Positions 1 through 11,816 are shown, numbered from the stretch's first letter. The stretch: DNA of 44,391 nt from Bryobacterales bacterium (GCA_003162425.1 PMOK01000224.1:25250-69640), one strand, 5' to 3'. Notes: generated by a model from the letters alone, not told the origin. Numbers and translations: made by a program.

Positions 1-1241
<1,241 letters not shown>

Positions 1242-1269
1242 GCTCTTAGCTCTCCTAGTCTGACGTGGC

Positions 1270-1370
1270 GCACGCCCCAGGCGTGCCGCGTTCACACTCG
1301 TGTGAACGCCCTGAACTCATCCAAACACGGTGTTCGCAAGAGTGCGAACACGGCACGCAAATGTGCGTGC
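1270..1370. repeat. Chain of four short hairpins between gnd and zwf
   Basis: Four perfect inverted repeats follow one another: 1270-1286 (GCACGCC, 3-base loop), 1289-1308 (CGTTCACAC, 2-base loop), 1330-1351 (GTGTTCGCA, 4-base loop) and 1353-1370 (GCACGCA, 4-base loop). No T-run follows, so a classical terminator is not supported. The design, short GC-rich hairpins with different stems in series, is the same as in the longer elements at 14705, 18094 and 21168. It could attenuate transcription or protect the gnd mRNA 3' end before zwf. Confidence 0.7.
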
Positions 1371-1374
1371 GGTA

Positions 1375-2358
1375 CTAACCGCCGGAGGCCCGTTCCACGT
1401 GGCCCCCGAATTTGTTGCGCATCCCTGACAGCATTTTTTCCGCAAAAGTATGTTCCTGACGCGAGCGGAAGCGCGTGAACAACGAGGACGATAACACATC
1501 GCACGGTACGGCTTCTTCGATAGCGGCCATGATGGTCCAGCGTCCCTCGCCCGAGTCCTGCACGGTCCCTGTGAATCGCGAGAGGTTGGGATCTTCGGTG
1601 AGGGCCATGGCAGTCAGATCCAGCAACCACGATCCCACCACGCTTCCACGGCGCCAAAGTTCCGCGATATCGGTAAGATCGAGGTTGTACCGATGATCCT
1701 CGGGCAACTCCTTGGAAGTGGCGTTCTTCATGATGTCGAAGCCCTCTCCGTAAGCTTGCATCAGACCATACTCGATGCCGTTATGGACCATTTTCACGAA
1801 GTGGCCGGCGCCGGACGGGCCGCAATACAGGTAGCCTTGCTCGGCGGTGCTTTTTTTGCCTTCGCGTCCGGGAGTTGGAGCGGTCTCGCCCACGCCGGGC
1901 GCGAGGGTCTTGAAGATCGGGTCCAGGCGATCGGCTGATTCCTTCGATCCACCGAGCATCATGCAGTAGCCGCGCTCGATTCCCCACACGCCGCCGCTGG
2001 TACCGACGTCCATGTAGTGCAATCCCCGTTCCTTCGTTATTTTCGAGCGGCGAATATCGTCTTTGAAATAGGAGTTGCCGCCGTCGATGATGGTGTCGCC
2101 GGGCTCCATCAGGCCGGCTAGTTTCAGAACCGTACTTTCGGTGGCGTCGCCCGAGGGCACCATCACCCAGGCCGCGCGCGGCTTGGTGAGTTTCTGGACG
2201 AAGTCCTCCATGGAGGTGGCGCCGGTGGCTCCTTCCGTTACCAGGCCGCTGACGTTGGAGGGGTTCAGGTCGAACACTACGCACTGGTGTCCGCCTCGCA
2301 TTAACCGGCGCACCATGTTGGCGCCCATCCTACCCAGACCGATCATTCCGAGTTGCAT
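1375..2358 (-). CDS. gnd: 6-phosphogluconate dehydrogenase, decarboxylating (short form)
   Basis: Converts 6-phosphogluconate to ribulose-5-phosphate and CO2 with reduction of NAD(P)+. The 327-residue protein starts with the dinucleotide-binding motif GLGRMGANM and carries the family motifs [21 protein letters not shown] and [18 protein letters not shown], the last containing the catalytic Lys and the substrate-binding His-Asn. At about 330 residues it belongs to the short (YqeC/Gnd-like) type rather than the 470-residue dimeric type; short forms often prefer NAD+, but cofactor choice cannot be read here with certainty. GGGAG lies 5 bases before the ATG. It sits between tal/pgi and zwf, so the oxidative branch lies downstream of the non-oxidative genes. 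Confidence 0.95.
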   Translation of the reverse strand: MQLGMIGLGRMGANMVRRLMRGGHQCVVFDLNPSNVSGLVTEGATGATSMEDFVQKLTKPRAAWVMVPSGDATESTVLKLAGLMEPGDTIIDGGNSYFKDDIRRSKITKERGLHYMDVGTSGGVWGIERGYCMMLGGSKESADRLDPIFKTLAPGVGETAPTPGREGKKSTAEQGYLYCGPSGAGHFVKMVHNGIEYGLMQAYGEGFDIMKNATSKELPEDHRYNLDLTDIAELWRRGSVVGSWLLDLTAMALTEDPNLSRFTGTVQDSGEGRWTIMAAIEEAVPCDVLSSSLFTRFRSRQEHTFAEKMLSGMRNKFGGHVERASGG

Positions 2359-2386
2359 AGTTGCTCCCTTTTATTAGTCCCCGTGG

Positions 2387-2405
2387 GGCAAGTCTCCGAC
2401 TTGCC
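2387..2405. repeat. Short hairpin GGCAAGTC-tcc-GACTTGCC preceded by GTGGGGC
   Basis: A perfect 8-base stem with a 3-base loop lies between tal/pgi and gnd. It is preceded by the GTGGGGC border seen in the longer repeat elements of this window, so it looks like a minimal single-module member of that family. It could also act as a processing or attenuation signal between the two genes. Confidence 0.6.
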
Positions 2406-2415
2406 AGGTCACGCG

Positions 2416-5286
2416 TTATATCAACTTCGCTAAAGTTGCCAGGCCGCTTTCGACATCTTCCAAATGGACGCGCAGGGCTCGGCGGTTGCGTTCGGCCAGC
2501 ACCTGGAAATCGCCGCGGGCCTGCGCCGCCTTCACCACACCGAAAGTATACTTCTGGCCGGGTACCGCAAGGTCGGCCTTATCGTTGCAGGTGACCTGGA
2601 GGAAAACGCCGGAGTTGGGGCCGCCTTTGTATGCCTGGCCGGTGGAATGCAGAAAGCGCGGGCCAAATCCGAGACAGGTTGCGACGCGTTTCTTGTCGCG
2701 CACCGCGGTACGAATATCCTGCAGCGTCTTTTCGTGCGCCTGATTCATTTCCACATAGGCCAGCAGCGCGAAATAATCTCCGGCCTTGATCCGGCCCAGG
2801 TGCGCGCGAAGATAACCGGCCAGCGTTTTATCGTTACCCGCTGCGGCTGCGAGCGCGGCCGCGTTCTTTTCATCGGTGAACAACTGAATGCCGTTCTCGG
2901 AGAGGATGGGCGATTCCGGCGGCAGCGATCCGCTCTTCTCATATTCAGTAGTGAGCTTCTTGGTTGCGATTTTGCTGGCTTCGACGTCCGGCTGATTGAA
3001 GGCGTTGATGCCGATCACGGAACCCGCCACAGCAATTGCGAATTCCCAACGGAACATTTCCTGGCCGAGATTGTATGTGTCGGTTAGCGCTATCCGAATC
3101 ACCGGATGGCCGGCCTTCGCCAGTGCGTCCGCCGCGGCGTCCTGCGCCGCATCGGCGCCATTTTCCAGGCGGATGTACGCGAACACGCGATCGTTGCCGT
3201 ATACTTCAGGCGCTCCCAGGCGCTCACGATCCACCGGGATAATTCCCTTGCCTTCCTTACCGCTGGATTCGGCCAGCAATTGTTCCAGCCACGCGCCGAA
3301 ATCCGAAATGCCGGGGGATGTGATGAGCGTCACTTTGTCGCGGCCGCTCTTCGCCGCTAAGCCGAGGATCAGCCCCAACTGCGCGCCGGGATTCTTATCG
3401 ACGGGCAGACAGGACGAGCAGGAGATGGCCATGACATCGGCCTGGTCCAGAAACTTCGGGGCGTCAATGCCCATCACGGCCGCCGGGACCATTCCGAAAT
3501 CCGAGAGCGCCGAATAGCGGCCACCGATGCTCGGCACGCCGTGGAATATGTGGCGGAAGCCATCGGCTTGGGCTATCTGCTCGAATTTTGAGCCAGGATC
3601 GGTAATGGCTATGAAGCGGCTGCCGGCTTTGTCGGCGCCCACCACCTGCTTGACCCGTTCGAAGAAATACTGCTTGAAGATGTTCGGCTCGAGTGTCGAG
3701 CCGGACTTGCTGGAGACGATGAAAATCGTATTGGCAATGTCAATTTTGTTTTCGAACGCTTTCACCTGGGCGGGATCGGTGGAATCCAGCACGAATAGCT
3801 CAGGGTACCCATCGATTTTTCCGAAAGTCATTTTGAAAACTTCCGGACACAGGCTGGATCCGCCCATTCCAAGTAGCAGAGCGTTCTTGAAACCCGCAGC
3901 CTTCACATCACGGGCGACGTCGGCGAAATGTTGCTGGTTCGCGAGCTGATCCTCGGTGATCCCCAGCCATCCCAGCCAGTTTCCCTCGTCCGATCCGGTC
4001 CACAGCGACGCATCGCGAGCCCACAGCCGGCGAACCTTGCCCGCCATTTTCCAATCCTCGATTGCGTCTTGAAACTGTGCGTTGAGCTCCGCGGGCAAGT
4101 TATAGGTTTGCGGATCCACTTCGGCCTTCGACGCATACTTGCATTTGGCATCCACAGTGTTCAGCAATTTGTCAAAAGGCTCGGCGAACAGCTTGACGGC
4201 CTGCGTCACCAGGTCCTCAGTGACTTTCTTCATCGAGACGCCGACCGCCTCCAGCGTCTCCATGGTGTCGTGAGCCTGGTCGAGGTCGGCCTCCAGGCTG
4301 GCTTTGGGTTTGCCATGCTCGCGGAATGCGTCGAAAGTGGCGGGCGGAATGGTATTGACCGTATCGGGTCCGATCAGTTCCTCGACATACATCACGTCAG
4401 AGTAGCTCGGGTCCTTAGTGCTAGTGCTGGCCCATAACAGGCGCTGCGTCTGCGCGTTCTTCTTAGCCAATGCCGACCATTCGGGGCCGGCGTAAATCTC
4501 TTTATAATGCTGGTAGGTGAGCTTGGCGTTCGCGATTGCGACTTTGCCCGTCAGGCTCTTGAGCAAAGCCTGCTCTTTCGGATCGGCGGAACTCTTCAGC
4601 TTGGCCTTCAATATAGAATCCACCATGCTGTCGATGCGGCTGATGAAGAAGCTGGCTACGCTGGCCACATGCTGCGGATCGCCGCCCGATGCCGCGTAGG
4701 TGTTCAATCCCGCGATGTAAGCTTGGGCCACTTTTTCATACATCTCCTGCGCGAAAAGCAGCGTGACATTGATGTTGATCCCCTCACTGATGCATTGCTG
4801 GATGGCCGGAATTCCCTCCAGCGTGGCCGGAATTTTGACCATGAGGTTGGGGCGATTCACGGTCTTCCACAGACGGCGGGCGTCCTTGATGGTGCCCTGC
4901 GTGTCCTTGGCCAGGAAGGGGGAAACCTCCAGGCTGACGTAGCCGTCGCGCTTCTTGGTGCGGTCGTAAACCGGGCGCAGAGTATCGGCTGCGTCCTGGA
5001 TGTCCTGGATAGCCAGAATTTCGTAGACTCCCATGGCGTCCAGGTCCTTGCGCTTTTGCAATTCGAGTAGCGCGTCGGTGTAATCGGTGCTGCCGGTGAT
5101 GGCTTTTTCGAATATGGCGGGGTTGGAGGTGACACCGCCGAGACCATCCTCATCAATCAAGCGCTTCAGTTCGCCGCTCGAGATCAAACTGCGCCGAATA
5201 TAATCCAACCAGACGGATTGGCCGTACTTGGTCAGCTCGCGAATGGGGTTCACGGTCTTGGGGGCGGTAAGTGTGGGGACGGTCAT
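2416..5286 (-). CDS. tal-pgi: Bifunctional transaldolase / glucose-6-phosphate isomerase fusion
   Basis: A single 956-residue protein joins two cytosolic sugar-phosphate enzymes. Residues about 1-370 are a transaldolase domain (SLISSGELKRLIDEDGLGG, TSNPAIFEKAI, and NLMVKIPATLEG with the Schiff-base Lys), moving three-carbon units between sedoheptulose-7-phosphate and glyceraldehyde-3-phosphate. Residues about 400-956 are a phosphoglucose isomerase-like domain (LLGMGGSSLCPEVF, VSSKSGSTLE, SDFGMVPAAVMG), interconverting glucose-6-phosphate and fructose-6-phosphate. Such Tal-Pgi fusions are known in several bacterial phyla. AGGAG stands just before the ATG, next to a 20-bp inverted repeat in the leader. 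The fusion sends fructose-6-phosphate made by transaldolase straight back to glucose-6-phosphate, the substrate of the zwf product downstream. Confidence 0.95.
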   Translation of the reverse strand: MTVPTLTAPKTVNPIRELTKYGQSVWLDYIRRSLISSGELKRLIDEDGLGGVTSNPAIFEKAITGSTDYTDALLELQKRKDLDAMGVYEILAIQDIQDAADTLRPVYDRTKKRDGYVSLEVSPFLAKDTQGTIKDARRLWKTVNRPNLMVKIPATLEGIPAIQQCISEGININVTLLFAQEMYEKVAQAYIAGLNTYAASGGDPQHVASVASFFISRIDSMVDSILKAKLKSSADPKEQALLKSLTGKVAIANAKLTYQHYKEIYAGPEWSALAKKNAQTQRLLWASTSTKDPSYSDVMYVEELIGPDTVNTIPPATFDAFREHGKPKASLEADLDQAHDTMETLEAVGVSMKKVTEDLVTQAVKLFAEPFDKLLNTVDAKCKYASKAEVDPQTYNLPAELNAQFQDAIEDWKMAGKVRRLWARDASLWTGSDEGNWLGWLGITEDQLANQQHFADVARDVKAAGFKNALLLGMGGSSLCPEVFKMTFGKIDGYPELFVLDSTDPAQVKAFENKIDIANTIFIVSSKSGSTLEPNIFKQYFFERVKQVVGADKAGSRFIAITDPGSKFEQIAQADGFRHIFHGVPSIGGRYSALSDFGMVPAAVMGIDAPKFLDQADVMAISCSSCLPVDKNPGAQLGLILGLAAKSGRDKVTLITSPGISDFGAWLEQLLAESSGKEGKGIIPVDRERLGAPEVYGNDRVFAYIRLENGADAAQDAAADALAKAGHPVIRIALTDTYNLGQEMFRWEFAIAVAGSVIGINAFNQPDVEASKIATKKLTTEYEKSGSLPPESPILSENGIQLFTDEKNAAALAAAAGNDKTLAGYLRAHLGRIKAGDYFALLAYVEMNQAHEKTLQDIRTAVRDKKRVATCLGFGPRFLHSTGQAYKGGPNSGVFLQVTCNDKADLAVPGQKYTFGVVKAAQARGDFQVLAERNRRALRVHLEDVESGLATLAKLI

Positions 5287-5299
5287 TTTCTCCTCGTTT

Positions 5300-5370
5300 C
5301 TGGTTTCTGGTTTCTGGTTAGCGGCTTCTGCTATTGTTTCACGAACGAGGAACCAGAAACCAGAAACCAG
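5300..5370. repeat. 20-bp perfect inverted repeat built from GGTTTCT units
   Basis: Arms 5300-5319 and 5351-5370 are exact reverse complements, separated by 31 bases. Each arm is itself a tandem of a 7-base unit (ggtttct / agaaacc), and the right arm is followed by another partial copy up to 5381. It lies between rpiB and tal/pgi; its left end is a few bases from the tal/pgi ribosome-binding site, so a hairpin in the mRNA could affect translation. The sequence is unlike the GC-rich TGTGGGGC elements. Confidence 0.8.
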
Positions 5371-5391
5371 GAACCAGAAACTTTTTGTTAA

Positions 5392-5838
5392 CTATCCGTG
5401 GGCTTCTATGGCCTTAACCTTGTTCAGGCGGCGAACGTGGCGCTCCTCGCGGGTAAATTTCGCGCCGGCGAACGCCCGGACGCACTCTTCGGCCAACATC
5501 GGGCCGATGACGCGGGAGCCCAACACCAGGACATTCATGTCATCGTGCTCCACTCCCTGGTGCGCTGAATAGCTATCGTGACACAAACCGGCGCGGATTC
5601 CATGCAGCTTGTTGGCGGCGACAGACGCGCCCACGCCGCTTCCACAGATCAGCACGCCACGGTCGGCACGGCCATCCAGAACCGCTTTTCCCACCGCTTC
5701 GGCGAAATCAGGATAATCCACTGGATCGGTGCTCGAAGTTCCTACGTCCAGCACCTGGTCACCCAGCTCACTCAGGAATTTTGCCAGCGTGGTCTTCAAT
5801 TCAAATCCGGCATGGTCGGAACCGATCACGGTGCGCAT
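5392..5838 (-). CDS. rpiB: Ribose-5-phosphate isomerase B
   Basis: Interconverts ribulose-5-phosphate and ribose-5-phosphate. The 148-residue length is usual for RpiB. Visible motifs are [10 protein letters not shown] at residues 6-15 (phosphate and substrate binding), YPDFA, and [17 protein letters not shown] with the catalytic Cys, followed by GIRAGLCHD and the [13 protein letters not shown] segment with the conserved His/Asn. The gene starts 3 bases after the tkt stop, with an AGGA inside the end of tkt, so the two are very likely co-translated. RpiB-family proteins can also act on allose- or galactose-phosphates, but the surrounding pentose phosphate genes favour the ribose role. Confidence 0.95.
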   Translation of the reverse strand: MRTVIGSDHAGFELKTTLAKFLSELGDQVLDVGTSSTDPVDYPDFAEAVGKAVLDGRADRGVLICGSGVGASVAANKLHGIRAGLCHDSYSAHQGVEHDDMNVLVLGSRVIGPMLAEECVRAFAGAKFTREERHVRRLNKVKAIEAHG

Positions 5839-5841
5839 GTC

Positions 5842-7923
5842 TTATCGTCCTACTGCTTTGATGATCTCTTCCTTGGCTGCGGCCACCACGGCATCGGGAG
5901 TGAACCCGAATTTCTTTTGCAGTTCTTTCAGCGGCGCCGAGGCGCCAAATGTGTTCATACCGATGCTTCGATAGGCGTAGCGCTGCCAGCCAACTGTGGA
6001 AGCTTGCTCCACCGATACTCGCGCCCTCACATCCGGAGGCAGCACACGATCCCGATATTCCTTGGGCTGATGATCGAACAACTCCCAGGACGGCATGCTG
6101 ACCACGCGCGTCTTTATACCCTCGGCAGTCAGTTTTTCGTAGGCGTCCACGCACAGCGAAACCTCGCTGCCGGTTCCGATCAGAATCACTTCCGGCTCGC
6201 CGTCCAGCGCGTCCGCCAGGACGTAGGCCCCTTTTGCCAGGCCCGAAGCAGGCGCATACTTAGTGCGATCCAGAGTCGGCATATTCTGGCGGGAAAGAAT
6301 CAAGCAGACCGGCTGATGCCGGAACTCCATAATCAAGCGCCAGGCTTCTGCTATTTCGTTAGCATCGCCCGGGCGAAGCACGGTCAGACCAGGGATGGCG
6401 CGCAACGAAATTAGTTGTTCCACCGGCTGATGCGTAGGTCCATCTTCGCCGACGCCGATGGAATCGTGCGTAAAGATGTAGATCACGGGAAGTTCCATCA
6501 GGGCGCTCAGGCGGATGGGCGCGCGCATGTAGTCGCTAAAGATCAGGAAGCCCGAGCCGAACGGCCTGATTTTCGATGTAGACATGCCGTTCAGGATGGA
6601 ACCCATGGCGTGCTCGCGGATGCCGAAGTGGAAATTGCGTCCCGCGTAGTTCGCCGGGCCGAAGTCACCGGCGCCATCGAACGTGAGCCGCGTCTTGGTG
6701 GAGGGCGCAAGGTCCGCCGCGCCGCCGATAAGCCAGGGCACGCGCTGGGCGATGACGTTCTGCACCTTACCGGAAGCATCGCGGCCGGCCAGACCTTTTG
6801 CGTCCGGAGGAAAGAACGGAATGTCGCGGTCCCATTCGTCCGGAAGGCGCCGGTGCTGCATTTTAAACAACTGGTTCGCGAGCTCTGGGAATTCGCGGCT
6901 GTATTCTCCGAACTTCGCGATCCAGGCTTCGCGCAACTCGTGACCGCGCTGCCCCATCAACTCCTCGAAACGCTCATAGACTCCGTCCGGCACCAGGAAC
7001 TTCGCGTCTTCCGGCCAACCGTAGTTGAGTTTGGTGAGCCGGATCTCCTGTTCGCCCAGCGGTTCGCCGTGCGCGGCGCTGGTGTCCTGCTTGTTCGGCG
7101 CGCCATAGGCGATGTGGCTGTCCACGATGATGAGCGTCGGCCGGTCCGTGGTGGCTTTGAAAACTTTGAACGCTCGCGAAAGCATTTCCTGATCGTTGGC
7201 GTCACCCACGCGGGTGACGTTCCAGCCATAGCCGATGAAGCGCGTAGCCACGTCGTCGCTGTATGCCAGCGCAGTGTTGCCCTCAATGGTGATGTGGTTG
7301 TTGTCGTATATCCAACACAGATTGGAGAGCTTCAAATGGCCGGCGAGCGAAGCCGCTTCTCCGCTCACCCCTTCCATCATGCAGCCATCGCCGGCCAGCG
7401 CATAGACGGCATAGTCGAACATGTCGAACCCCGGGCGGTTGAAGTGCTGCGCCATCCACTTGGCAGCGATCGCCATACCGACACTGGAAGCCACGCCTTG
7501 ACCCAGCGGACCGGTGGTGGTCTCAACGCCGGAGGTCCAGCGATATTCCGGATGACCGGGACACTTGCTGTCGAGCTGGCGGAAATTCTTGAGATCCTCC
7601 AGCGGCACGCTTAGCTCGCCCAGCGTTTCGTACTCGGGATTGACGGCTTTCACCTTGGCCAGATGCAGCAACGAATAAAGCAGCATCGATGCGTGGCCAA
7701 TGGAGAGGACGAAGCGATCCCGGTTCGGCCAGATGGGATCGTCCGGATCGAATCTCAGGAACTGCTGCCACAGGCAATAGGCGACAGGTGCCATCGCCAT
7801 GGGCGTTCCAGGGTGGCCGGAGTTGGCCTGCTGGACGGCGTCCATGGCCAGAGTGCGAATGGTATTGATCGAGAGCTGGTCAATGTTGGCCGAAGCCGGT
7901 TGAGGTTGGGCGGACGTAGACAT
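5842..7923 (-). CDS. tkt: Transketolase
   Basis: Thiamine-diphosphate enzyme moving two-carbon ketol units between sugar phosphates in the non-oxidative pentose phosphate pathway. The roughly 693-residue protein has the family features in order: GHPGTPMAMAPVAYCLW near residue 38, the ThDP motif from GDGCMMEG to YDNNHITIEG, HGEPLG, the pyrimidine-binding part (GIREHAMGSILNGM), THDSIGVGEDGPTHQPVEQ, and the C-terminal EVILIGTGSEV. An ATG at 7923 is preceded directly by an in-frame GTG at 7926; the ATG is preferred. The gene heads the block tkt-rpiB-tal/pgi-gnd-zwf. The 92 bases upstream, before the cytochrome gene, may hold the promoter, but no clear boxes were recognised. Confidence 0.96.
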   Translation of the reverse strand: MSTSAQPQPASANIDQLSINTIRTLAMDAVQQANSGHPGTPMAMAPVAYCLWQQFLRFDPDDPIWPNRDRFVLSIGHASMLLYSLLHLAKVKAVNPEYETLGELSVPLEDLKNFRQLDSKCPGHPEYRWTSGVETTTGPLGQGVASSVGMAIAAKWMAQHFNRPGFDMFDYAVYALAGDGCMMEGVSGEAASLAGHLKLSNLCWIYDNNHITIEGNTALAYSDDVATRFIGYGWNVTRVGDANDQEMLSRAFKVFKATTDRPTLIIVDSHIAYGAPNKQDTSAAHGEPLGEQEIRLTKLNYGWPEDAKFLVPDGVYERFEELMGQRGHELREAWIAKFGEYSREFPELANQLFKMQHRRLPDEWDRDIPFFPPDAKGLAGRDASGKVQNVIAQRVPWLIGGAADLAPSTKTRLTFDGAGDFGPANYAGRNFHFGIREHAMGSILNGMSTSKIRPFGSGFLIFSDYMRAPIRLSALMELPVIYIFTHDSIGVGEDGPTHQPVEQLISLRAIPGLTVLRPGDANEIAEAWRLIMEFRHQPVCLILSRQNMPTLDRTKYAPASGLAKGAYVLADALDGEPEVILIGTGSEVSLCVDAYEKLTAEGIKTRVVSMPSWELFDHQPKEYRDRVLPPDVRARVSVEQASTVGWQRYAYRSIGMNTFGASAPLKELQKKFGFTPDAVVAAAKEEIIKAVGR

Positions 7924-8015
7924 CACTACCTATGATGCACCTTTTTCGGCAACGTGGAACTCCGGGATTTAGAGGCCGTCCGGAGAATATGATACTGAGT
8001 TTGGCTGCTACCGGG

Positions 8016-8312
8016 CTATTTCTTCAGACTCTTAACGTAGGCTACTACGTTGTCCAGATCCGCGCCGGTAACGCTGGACACGGGCTTCATCTTGCCCTGT
8101 CCCTTAGTGACAACTGCGTTCGCATCGGCGGTGCTGGCGCTGAGCGGCTTCATTTCCACTTTCATGGCCTTGGCAATGGCTGGGTTTCCCTCGCCATCGG
8201 CGCCGTGACAGCTCTTGCACTTCGTTGCGAACACCGCTTTCCCGGCCGTTGCATCGGCGGCCCATGTGCTGCTGGCGGTCAACGCCGCGATTATCAAAAA
8301 GTTGATTTTCAA
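8016..8312 (-). CDS. Small class I cytochrome c, periplasmic
   Basis: A 98-residue secreted monoheme cytochrome. Residues 1-18 form a signal peptide (charged KIN start, hydrophobic core, STWA cleavage site). The heme-binding motif is CKSCH at 32-36, and Met75 in GQGKMKPV is the likely sixth ligand. The start was set at a TTG (8312) because AGGGAG lies 8 bases upstream and the signal peptide then begins correctly; the longer in-frame reading has no signal at its N-terminus. The gene follows the yjbR-like gene by 25 bases. The electron partner is unknown; it resembles c5/c6-like electron carriers of acidobacteria. Confidence 0.9.
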   Translation of the reverse strand: MKINFLIIAALTASSTWAADATAGKAVFATKCKSCHGADGEGNPAIAKAMKVEMKPLSASTADANAVVTKGQGKMKPVSSVTGADLDNVVAYVKSLKK

Positions 8313-8337
8313 GGTATTCTCCCTTTCCAATTCTAGA

Positions 8338-8685
8338 TCAATGCTTCGGCGTTCGGGTCTCCGACGCCAGGCGCTTGGGCGCAACATTGCGCCAGGCTGT
8401 CAGCAGCGCGCCGCGCACCTCAGCCTTCTTGGCAGCTTTCAAGCGCACGTTCGTCGCGCCCTGCCGTCCCCATCCACCCTTCACGGGTACAAATACAGCC
8501 GGTTCGGTCTTGCACAAAATGTCCTGCTGTTCCGGCGGAAGCTTGACCATCGCCCAGTCCTCGGTGGGATAGCCAAGCGTCGCGAAGATCTTTCCGCGGA
8601 CTCGAAAATCGGGGTGCGCCTGGTGAGAGCTTTCTGCAGCTTGTGGAAGGCGGAGCGCCAATTGGCGAAAATCTTCGGAGGTCAT
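8338..8685 (-). CDS. MmcQ/YjbR-family protein
   Basis: A 115-residue protein with the features of the MmcQ/YjbR fold: MTSEDFRQLALRLPQAAES at the N-terminus, HPDFRVRGKIFATL, the segment DWAMVKLPPEQQ, and GGWGRQGATNV near the C-terminus. The family is often called DNA-binding because its fold resembles a CyaY-like/MotA-like domain, but no biochemical role is established. The ATG at 8685 is chosen because the family pattern begins right there; an upstream in-frame extension to 8844 shows no family match and would overlap rpmB on the other strand. Transcribed ahead of the small cytochrome gene. Confidence 0.8.
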   Translation of the reverse strand: MTSEDFRQLALRLPQAAESSHQAHPDFRVRGKIFATLGYPTEDWAMVKLPPEQQDILCKTEPAVFVPVKGGWGRQGATNVRLKAAKKAEVRGALLTAWRNVAPKRLASETRTPKH

Positions 8686-8797
8686 GGGCTGTGACTCAAG
8701 TAATGTAGCACAACTGAACTGACCCCTTACTCCGGTTGCGTGTGCCGGGCTGAAGCTGATAAACTGAAGCTTCCACCACCTTAGGAGCGAAATCACC

Positions 8798-8989
8798 ATG
8801 GCGAGAGTATGTGAAGTTTGCGGGCGCGGCCCCAGGTTCGGCAATAAAATCAGTCATGCGCACAATGTCACCAAGCGGCGTTGGAATGTGAATCTGCAGA
8901 CGGTACATGCCATCGTGAAGGGCGCGGCTAAGCGCATCCGAGTGTGCACTTCCTGCATTCGTAGCGGCAAGGTTCAGAAGGCCGCGTAA
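8798..8989 (+). CDS. rpmB: 50S ribosomal protein L28, zinc-ribbon type
   Basis: Structural protein of the large ribosomal subunit. The 63-residue protein begins [22 protein letters not shown], the standard L28 start, and continues KRRWNVNLQ and [14 protein letters not shown]. Two CxxC pairs (C5/C8 and C50/C53) show the zinc-binding (C+) form. AGGAG lies 10 bases before the ATG. It is divergent from the yjbR-like gene and stands alone, as L28 often does outside the large ribosomal operons. Confidence 0.97.
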   Translation: MARVCEVCGRGPRFGNKISHAHNVTKRRWNVNLQTVHAIVKGAAKRIRVCTSCIRSGKVQKAA

Positions 8990-9011
8990 AGAAGACCAAA
9001 CTGACAAGCTT

Positions 9012-9863
9012 GTGAAATTCGTCACCTTTCGAAAGGCCGGGGGAGATCCCGAAGCGGGAGTTATCGTCCGGGATCAAGTGGTGGGTCTCAAAGGTGCAGG
9101 ATTTCCGAGCATGCTCGATGTTCTGGGCGGCGGCTCAGAAGCACGGTCGAGGATCGAGAGTTGGGTAGAATCCTCCACCGAGGCGTACCCGCTGAATTCA
9201 GTAACGCTGCTGGCGCCCGTGCCGCGGCCGCCCAAGCTGATCTGCGTAGGCCTGAACTATCGCGACCACGCTCTCGAATCCAAGATGGAAATTCCCAAAG
9301 TGCCCACCATCTTCTCGAAATTCCCAAGCGCTGTGATTGCACCTGGAGAGTCCATTGTCCTACCGAAGAATTCCACGCAGCCCGACTACGAAGCCGAGTT
9401 TGCGTTCGTCATCGGCAGGGGCGGCCGGCACATCCCAGCGGAGCGTTGGCAGGAGCATGTGTTTGGCTACACCATCATAAATGACGTCAGCGCCCGTGAT
9501 TTTCAGATGGCGACCACACAATGGCTGATGGGCAAGACTTTCGATACTTTCGCCCCCATGGGTCCGCATATTGTGAGCGCGGATGAAATCAGGGATCCTC
9601 ACGCGCTCGATATCAGTCTGAGCATCAATGGCGAAGTTCTGCAGCATTCCAACACACGCGAGCTGATTTTCAAGATTCCGGAGCTGGTTGCGTATTTATC
9701 CAGTGTGGTTACGCTCGAGCCCGGCGATGTCGTTTCTACCGGCACACCGGCGGGCGTTGGGGTTGCGCGCAAGCCGCAGCGCTTTCTGCGAGCAGGAGAC
9801 GACGTGGTGGTGCGGGTGGAGGGGATCGGCGAATTGCGGAATTCAGTAGTCGCGGAAAGCTGA
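9012..9863 (+). CDS. Fumarylacetoacetate hydrolase (FAH) family protein
   Basis: A 283-residue member of the FAH superfamily, metal-dependent enzymes that hydrolyse, hydrate or decarboxylate acyl-pyruvate-like intermediates. It has the short N-terminal region and then the catalytic domain: LICVGLNYRDHALES, PTIFSKFPSAVI, the metal-binding acidic residues in YEAEFAFVIG and IINDVSARDFQ, KTFDTFAPMGPHIV, and GDVVSTGTPAGVG near the end. The start is a GTG at 9012, 22 bases after rpmB. The sequence pattern suits the YcgM/acylpyruvase-like or 2,4-diketo-3-deoxy-sugar hydrolase group, but the substrate cannot be told from motifs. Confidence 0.85.
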   Translation: MKFVTFRKAGGDPEAGVIVRDQVVGLKGAGFPSMLDVLGGGSEARSRIESWVESSTEAYPLNSVTLLAPVPRPPKLICVGLNYRDHALESKMEIPKVPTIFSKFPSAVIAPGESIVLPKNSTQPDYEAEFAFVIGRGGRHIPAERWQEHVFGYTIINDVSARDFQMATTQWLMGKTFDTFAPMGPHIVSADEIRDPHALDISLSINGEVLQHSNTRELIFKIPELVAYLSSVVTLEPGDVVSTGTPAGVGVARKPQRFLRAGDDVVVRVEGIGELRNSVVAES

Positions 9864-9865
9864 AC

Positions 9866-10258
9866 TCACCGAAAACGTTCATCGATCTCAACCTGATAGC
9901 CGCTGGCCAGCCGGTTGGTCTCGTTCGCCATTCCAACTACCGCCATTAGCTCAGCGAACATCGCGTCGGTCATTCCAGCTTTGCGCGCGGCCGCGGTGTG
10001 GGACGCGATGCAATAGCCGCACTGGTTGCTGACACTGACCGCGACGTACAACATCTCTTTCGTGAGCGCTTCGAGCGCGCCCGGCGCCATAATTTCCTTG
10101 ATGCTCTTCCAGGTCCGGCGCAGCGTTGATGGATCACTGGCCAGCGCCTTCCAGAAATTGTTGATCCAGTCTGTTTTCCGGGTTGCCATGATGTCGTCGT
10201 AGACTTCACGGACCTCCGGGCTGGCGTCTGCATACTCGATCAGTCCCAAAGTGGCCAC
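9866..10258 (-). CDS. Carboxymuconolactone decarboxylase / AhpD-like protein
   Basis: A 130-residue protein of the CMD/AhpD fold. The core motif is complete: E68, then C80-GY-C83 and H87 (QCGYCIASH), the proton-relay and redox-active CxxC of AhpD-type peroxidase partners. The family includes alkylhydroperoxidases and carboxymuconolactone decarboxylases; the redox CxxC favours the former, but no ahpC gene lies nearby. It converges on the FAH gene with a 2-base gap and is divergent from guaB. Confidence 0.85.
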   Translation of the reverse strand: MATLGLIEYADASPEVREVYDDIMATRKTDWINNFWKALASDPSTLRRTWKSIKEIMAPGALEALTKEMLYVAVSVSNQCGYCIASHTAAARKAGMTDAMFAELMAVVGMANETNRLASGYQVEIDERFR

Positions 10259-10303
10259 TGGTTTCCTCCACCGCTACTTATGTTACCCATTCGGGCATAA
10301 TAG

Positions 10304-11803
<1,500 letters not shown>

Positions 11804-11816
11804 GGTTGAATAGGCC

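Noticed and set aside
8686..8844. Upstream extension of the yjbR-like gene to 8844
   Set aside because: It would overlap rpmB on the other strand, and the family pattern begins only at the ATG at 8685.
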